A stretch of 9,456 nucleotides of DNA, from NCBI GenBank assembly GCA_016937315.1, contig JAFGWD010000297.1, positions 1 to 9,456 of the forward strand, given 5' to 3'. Numbering within the stretch: position 1 is the stretch's first letter; each line of letters opens with the position of its first letter. Positions 5,880 through 9,456 of this stretch are shown here, one piece after another. The stretch is from Rhodospirillaceae bacterium. GTDB taxonomy: Bacteria; Pseudomonadota; Alphaproteobacteria; Rhodospirillales; Rhodospirillaceae. The notes below the pieces were generated by a model. It ran no database searches and had not been told where the DNA came from. It saw only the letters and a program-made list of their open reading frames with translations. The position numbers were made by a program, and so were the translations under genes.

Positions 5880-7355
5880 ATGGACGTCATTGCCTACCTC
5901 GCCCCCCTGTTCCAGCTGAATGTTCTTTGTGCGATTGCATTGGGAACGTTGGGTGGATTGATCATCGGAGCCCTGCCGGGGCTGACCGCGACAATGGGCG
6001 TTGCTCTATTGATACCACTGACCTTTGGCATGTCCCCGGTGATGGGGTTGAACATGCTGATCGGGATTTATATCGGTGGCATCTATGGGGGGTGTGTGTC
6101 CTCGATTTTATTGCGTACACCAGGAACACCAGCCTCTGCCGCCACGGTGCTGGACGGCTACCCCATGGCGCAAAAAGGCCAGGCGGGGAAAGCCTTAGGC
6201 ATGGCGACGATTGCGTCCACCATTGGTGGATTGTTCGCGGCGCTGGTTTTGGCAACGTTGGCCCCACAGTTGGCTTCTGTTGCGCTTGAATTTGGGGCGC
6301 CGGAATATTTTGCGCTGGCTCTGTTTGGGCTGACGATCATCGCTTCTTTGTCCGGCGATGTCTTGAAGGGGGCGATATCCGGCTTGCTGGGGGTTCTGAT
6401 TTCTTGTGTTGGGGCCGATCCGATTTCCGGTGTCCTACGGTACACCTTCGGGGTTTCTGGATTTGCGTCCGGTTTTTCCTTCACTCCCGCACTGATCGGT
6501 TTGTTCGCATTGTCTGAAGTGTTCGTGCAGATGGAACGCTTAAGCGTTAAAGATCAAACCATCATGACGGTGTCCGGACGCTGGCCCAGCCGACAAGATA
6601 TGATCGAAAGCTGGGGAGCGTTGCTTCGTGGGTCTTTGATCGGCACCTTTATCGGCATCATTCCCGGTACAGGATCAGGGACAGCCGCGTGGATCTCCTA
6701 TAATGAAGCTCGTCGGTCGTCAAAAACCCCGGAAAAATTCGGGACAGGGTATATGCCGGGCGTTGCCGCAACCGAGAGCGCCAATAACGCCGTGTGTGCT
6801 GCGGCTTTGATTCCATTGCTGGCGTTGGGTGTCCCTGGTGATGTGGTGACCGCCGTTCTGATGGGGGGGCTGATGATCCAAGGTCTGGCTCCTGGCCCGA
6901 TGTTGTTTCAGACCAATCCCGATGTCGTTGTGGGAATCTTTGGCGGAACGTTTATCGCGACCTTTTTCATGTTTGTCTTTGGCATGGCTTTGGTGCCGGT
7001 GTTTTCCCGCATTTTGATGATTCCCCGGCACATGCTGTCGATCTTGATCGTGATTTTCTGCTTTATTGGCTCGTTCGCCATCAACCTGAACCCCGTGGAC
7101 TTGTACACCATGGTCGGCTTTGGTGTTCTGGGTTGGGGGATGCAAAAGTTTGGCTTCAGTCAGGCCGCCCTGTGTATCGCGCTGATCCTTGGGCCGATGG
7201 CCGAAAGCAACCTACGTCGCGGTCTGTTGCAAACCAGCGACGACGTGGTGGCCTTTGCCTCCGGGCCGGTTACCCAGTTCTTCCTCGTTCTCACGGTGCT
7301 GTCGCTCGCATGGCCTTATATTGCCAAAATTCGCGCCCGCCGCCGCGCCAATTAA
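5880..7355 (+). CDS. tctA: Tripartite tricarboxylate transporter, large membrane subunit TctA
   Basis: Large channel-forming subunit of the TTT transporter, 491 residues, the normal family size. ATG 5880 follows GAGGGG by 5 bases. It is hydrophobic throughout, consistent with about a dozen membrane segments. Recognisable family stretches are GALPGLTATMGVALLIPLTF (30-49), the GIYIGGIYGG region (62-71) followed by RTPGTPASAATVLDGYP (79-95), GIIPGTGSGTAAW (259-271), and GVAATESANNAV (294-305) followed by IPLLALGVPG (311-320). The repeated G-x-x-PG-x-(G/T) pattern marks two related halves. It is 75 bases after tctC and 13 bases before the DapA-like gene, so transport and catabolism are in one transcription unit. 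Transport is expected to be ion-gradient driven; the substrate is unknown. Confidence 0.96.
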   Translation: MDVIAYLAPLFQLNVLCAIALGTLGGLIIGALPGLTATMGVALLIPLTFGMSPVMGLNMLIGIYIGGIYGGCVSSILLRTPGTPASAATVLDGYPMAQKGQAGKALGMATIASTIGGLFAALVLATLAPQLASVALEFGAPEYFALALFGLTIIASLSGDVLKGAISGLLGVLISCVGADPISGVLRYTFGVSGFASGFSFTPALIGLFALSEVFVQMERLSVKDQTIMTVSGRWPSRQDMIESWGALLRGSLIGTFIGIIPGTGSGTAAWISYNEARRSSKTPEKFGTGYMPGVAATESANNAVCAAALIPLLALGVPGDVVTAVLMGGLMIQGLAPGPMLFQTNPDVVVGIFGGTFIATFFMFVFGMALVPVFSRILMIPRHMLSILIVIFCFIGSFAINLNPVDLYTMVGFGVLGWGMQKFGFSQAALCIALILGPMAESNLRRGLLQTSDDVVAFASGPVTQFFLVLTVLSLAWPYIAKIRARRRAN

Positions 7356-7368
7356 CAGAGTAAATGCC

Positions 7369-8250
7369 ATGACAAAATCAGCGTATGTAGCCCTTGTCAC
7401 CTGCTTTAATGAAGACGAAACCATCAACTTTGATGCGGTTTGTCGCCAAGTCGAACGCCAAGTCGCTGCGGGCAATAATATTTTGTGTGCCGGGACCAAC
7501 GGTGATTTTTCAGCCCTGACCTTTGATGAAAAAATCAAGCTGACGGAAACCGTGGTTGCCACGGTTGCGGGGCGGGTCAAGGTCATCGTCAATGCGGGGA
7601 TGCCAGCAACCTTTGAAACCGTGAAGTTGGCTAAAGCATTCGACCATATCGGTGTTGATGGCATCGCTGTAATCACGCCGTTTTTCATCGCGTGCACCCA
7701 GGATGGCTTGATCCGCCACTACACCACGGTGGCGGATGCGGTTTCCACGCCCACCTATCTGTATGACATTCCGGCCCGCACGCAAAACCACATCGAACCG
7801 GAAACTGCACGCACGTTGGGGGCACACGATAACATTGCGGGCATCAAAGATTCTGGCGGCGCGGTTGAAACGCTGGAAGCTTATCTTGCCGTTGGCAAAG
7901 ACATTCCGAATTTTGACGTTTATTCTGGCCCGGATCATCTGGTCCTGTGGGCTTTGCAAAATGGCGCGGCCGGGTGCATTTCTGGCCTCGGCAATGTGTT
8001 GCCGGACGTGTTGGCCAACATCATGACGGCGTTCAATGCCGGAGATATGGCGACCGCAGCGAAGAACCAAGAGATTTTTGCGAATTTCCGCAAGGACTTG
8101 TACGCGCTTGGTTTCCCCCCGGCGATGGTCAAGCGTGCGCTTTTCATGATGGACAGCTCGGTCGGAGCCAGTCGTCAACCGGCTCTTCTTCCCAACGCGG
8201 ATCAAGACCTCCTGGTTCTCGAAATCCTGAAAAAATATGGCAGGGTGTAA
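7369..8250 (+). CDS. DapA-superfamily (class I Schiff-base) lyase, probably catabolic
   Basis: A 293-residue TIM-barrel enzyme of the dihydrodipicolinate synthase/N-acetylneuraminate lyase superfamily. These enzymes form a lysine Schiff base with pyruvate or a 2-keto acid and catalyse aldol cleavage, condensation or dehydration. Seen: catalytic K160 in GIKDSGG, Y132 in YDIPARTQN (28-residue spacing as in E. coli DapA), R137, and GTNGDFSALT (42-51) replacing GTTGE. The tyrosine pair of true DapA (PYYN) is PFFIA here (104-108), and the second Thr of GTTGE is Asn. These changes argue against lysine biosynthesis and for a 2-keto-acid aldolase or dehydratase, as does the operon. ATG 7369 is chosen because upstream in-frame sequence lies inside tctA; only a weak AGAG precedes it. 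The next gene starts 3 bases after its stop. Confidence 0.9.
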   Translation: MTKSAYVALVTCFNEDETINFDAVCRQVERQVAAGNNILCAGTNGDFSALTFDEKIKLTETVVATVAGRVKVIVNAGMPATFETVKLAKAFDHIGVDGIAVITPFFIACTQDGLIRHYTTVADAVSTPTYLYDIPARTQNHIEPETARTLGAHDNIAGIKDSGGAVETLEAYLAVGKDIPNFDVYSGPDHLVLWALQNGAAGCISGLGNVLPDVLANIMTAFNAGDMATAAKNQEIFANFRKDLYALGFPPAMVKRALFMMDSSVGASRQPALLPNADQDLLVLEILKKYGRV

Positions 8251-8253
8251 GTT

Positions 8254-9225
8254 ATGACCGTTGTTGTCACCACGTCTCCCGGATTTGGTAAACATGGGCG
8301 TGTCGCGCAAAAACTGACCGAGCTGGGTTGGGAACTGGTCCGGTGTACGGACCCGGATTTGGCCGACGGTGGGTTGTCTCAGCACATTGACCGCGCCGAG
8401 TATTTGGTTGTCGGGTTGATCCCGGTAACGGCGGACACCGTGAAAGGTGCCCGCAATTTGAAAGCTGTTCTGAAACACGGCGTGGGCGTTGATAACATTG
8501 ATATTCCGGCGTGTAGCGCCCGCAGTCTTCCGGTTTGCAACACCCCGGGAGCCAATGCGGATGCCGTTGCAGAGTTGGCCGTGGGGCTGATGTTTTCCCT
8601 TGCCCGCAATATACCTGCTGCTCATGCCGCGCTGACCGCAGGACGATGGGAACGCAAAATTGGCACGCAGTTGAAGGGCAAAACGCTTGGCATCGTTGGC
8701 TTGGGGAATATTGGTCGGTCTTTAGCAAAGAAAGCCCAAGCCTTGGGAATGACAGTGGTGGCCACCGATCCTTATGCGGATATGGCCTTTGCCAGAGCCA
8801 ATGCCGTGACGGTGATGGATCTCCCCTCTCTGTTGAAAACATCGGATTATGTGTCCCTGCATATTTTTGGCGGACCGGAAAACATGGCTTTGATTAATGC
8901 CGAGACTCTGGCCCTGATGAAGCCAAATGCATGCCTCTTGAATCTGGCGCGTGGTGAGGTCGTCGATCTCGATGCGCTTTATGATGCTTTGCGTTCGGAC
9001 ACGTTGGGGGGCGCGGCGATTGATGCCTATGCTTCGGAACCCCCGGATACCAGCCATCCGATTTTTACGCACCCACGGGTGGTTTTCACCCCTCACTCAG
9101 GGGCGGATACCATTGAGGCTCTTGAGAACGTTGGTTTAATGAACATTGCCGATATTCAGACACTTATGCACGGTGGCGTGCCAGAGCGGGTTCTGAACAA
9201 GGGCGTTTATGATCCGACAGAGTAG
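8254..9225 (+). CDS. D-isomer-specific 2-hydroxyacid dehydrogenase (SerA/PGDH-like)
   Basis: A 323-residue NAD-dependent dehydrogenase that interconverts a 2-hydroxy acid and its 2-keto acid. Domain order is N-terminal catalytic half, Rossmann domain with GLGNIG (149-154), and return to the catalytic domain. D172 at the end of the second beta strand (VVATDPYAD) favours NAD over NADP. The catalytic triad is R233 in LARGEVVD, E262 in ASEPP and H281 in TPHSGADT. It lacks a C-terminal ACT domain, so it is not a regulated biosynthetic SerA. AGGGTG about 7 bases before ATG 8254 lies at the end of the DapA-like gene, so the two are probably co-translated. It could supply the 2-keto acid for that lyase, or reduce one of its products; this is inference. 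Confidence 0.93.
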   Translation: MTVVVTTSPGFGKHGRVAQKLTELGWELVRCTDPDLADGGLSQHIDRAEYLVVGLIPVTADTVKGARNLKAVLKHGVGVDNIDIPACSARSLPVCNTPGANADAVAELAVGLMFSLARNIPAAHAALTAGRWERKIGTQLKGKTLGIVGLGNIGRSLAKKAQALGMTVVATDPYADMAFARANAVTVMDLPSLLKTSDYVSLHIFGGPENMALINAETLALMKPNACLLNLARGEVVDLDALYDALRSDTLGGAAIDAYASEPPDTSHPIFTHPRVVFTPHSGADTIEALENVGLMNIADIQTLMHGGVPERVLNKGVYDPTE

Positions 9226-9262
9226 GGGCCCCACTGCGGGTTTCTGTCATGGAGACGAAGAG

Positions 9263-9456
9263 ATGACATCAGTGCTTTCTCCCTTACCCATCGTCATTAC
9301 CATGGGCGATCCCTCCGGTATTGGGGCCGAGGTCACGGTTAAAGCGTTGGCCTCTCTTTCCCCTGAAGCTCGGGACCGTTATGTGGTGATTGGTGACTAT
9401 GATGTGATGGCTCGGGCCTGCGCGGTCTGTCAGGTGGAGGCGTCTTTCTTGCAGCA
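9263..9456 (+). CDS. pdxA: PdxA-family dehydrogenase, 5' part only
   Basis: The first 64 codons of a PdxA-family protein are present; the rest lies past the right edge. PdxA oxidises 4-phosphohydroxy-L-threonine in vitamin B6 synthesis; PdxA2 paralogues oxidise and decarboxylate 4-phospho-threonate or -erythronate to dihydroxyacetone phosphate. The diagnostic N-terminus is PIVITMGDPSGIGAEVTVKA (residues 9-28), where most members read GDPAGIGPE. GGAG 8 bases before ATG 9263 supports the start. It follows the hydroxyacid dehydrogenase by 37 bases in a catabolic operon, which favours a PdxA2-type role over B6 synthesis. The fragment does not include enough of the active site to decide. Confidence 0.9.
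   Translation, partial: MTSVLSPLPIVITMGDPSGIGAEVTVKALASLSPEARDRYVVIGDYDVMARACAVCQVEASFLQ

Noticed and set aside
7189..7368. Upstream extension of the DapA-like frame into tctA
   Set aside because: The superfamily N-terminus begins at the 7369 ATG and the extension is out-of-frame tctA sequence.
7510..8625. Long minus-strand open frame (371 codons) across the DapA-like and hydroxyacid dehydrogenase genes
   Set aside because: It spans two genes with full family motifs on the plus strand, has no recognisable domain, and is rich in Arg/His/Gln as expected for antisense shadows.
1..9456. CRISPR arrays, tRNA/rRNA genes, insertion sequences, phage genes or toxin-antitoxin pairs
   Set aside because: No regularly spaced repeats, no tRNA-like folds, no transposase or integrase motifs and no terminal inverted repeats with target duplications were seen by eye.

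Overview
The window looks like part of an alphaproteobacterial chromosome. This is inferred from protein families, moderately high GC in the genes and the gene mix; Rhodospirillales-like is a guess from overall flavour and was not tested. It holds three blocks.

Block 1 (1-1498, minus strand) is a two-gene metal unit. A secreted DUF1007 protein is followed, with a 10-base overlap, by a NicO/RcnA-type nickel/cobalt transporter whose C-terminal part runs off the left edge. A 15-base perfect palindrome of Fur/Zur-like architecture lies 30 bases before the first gene.

Block 2 (1499-2827, plus strand) is a single gene for a P1 (S58, DmpA/BapA-type) self-processing aminopeptidase, preceded by about 230 bases of leader. 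It converges on block 3.

Block 3 (2844-9456) is a divergent catabolic locus. An iron-containing alcohol dehydrogenase is read leftward. A six-gene run is read rightward: tctB, tctC, tctA (a tripartite tricarboxylate transporter for an organic acid), a DapA-superfamily aldolase or dehydratase, a D-2-hydroxyacid dehydrogenase and a PdxA-family dehydrogenase cut by the right edge. The spacing of 3 to 75 bases and the common direction suggest one operon. The 361-base divergent control region (3969-4329) carries a 14-base block, TAAGTTGACAAATT, twice. Each copy faces its own gene and contains a perfect TTGACA hexamer. One copy sits in a 25-base palindrome. A 9-bp-stem hairpin lies in the dehydrogenase leader, and the region has an AT-rich core.

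Read together, block 3 looks like uptake and breakdown of a hydroxylated organic acid. The acid enters through TctABC. Hydroxyacid and PdxA-type oxidations and a class I Schiff-base lyase then process it, and the Fe-alcohol dehydrogenase probably handles an aldehyde product. PdxA paralogues (PdxA2) are known from four-carbon acid-sugar (threonate/erythronate) catabolism, where they work after a DUF1537 kinase. No such kinase is in view, so the substrate cannot be settled here. This locus is the best candidate for an undescribed pathway in the window.
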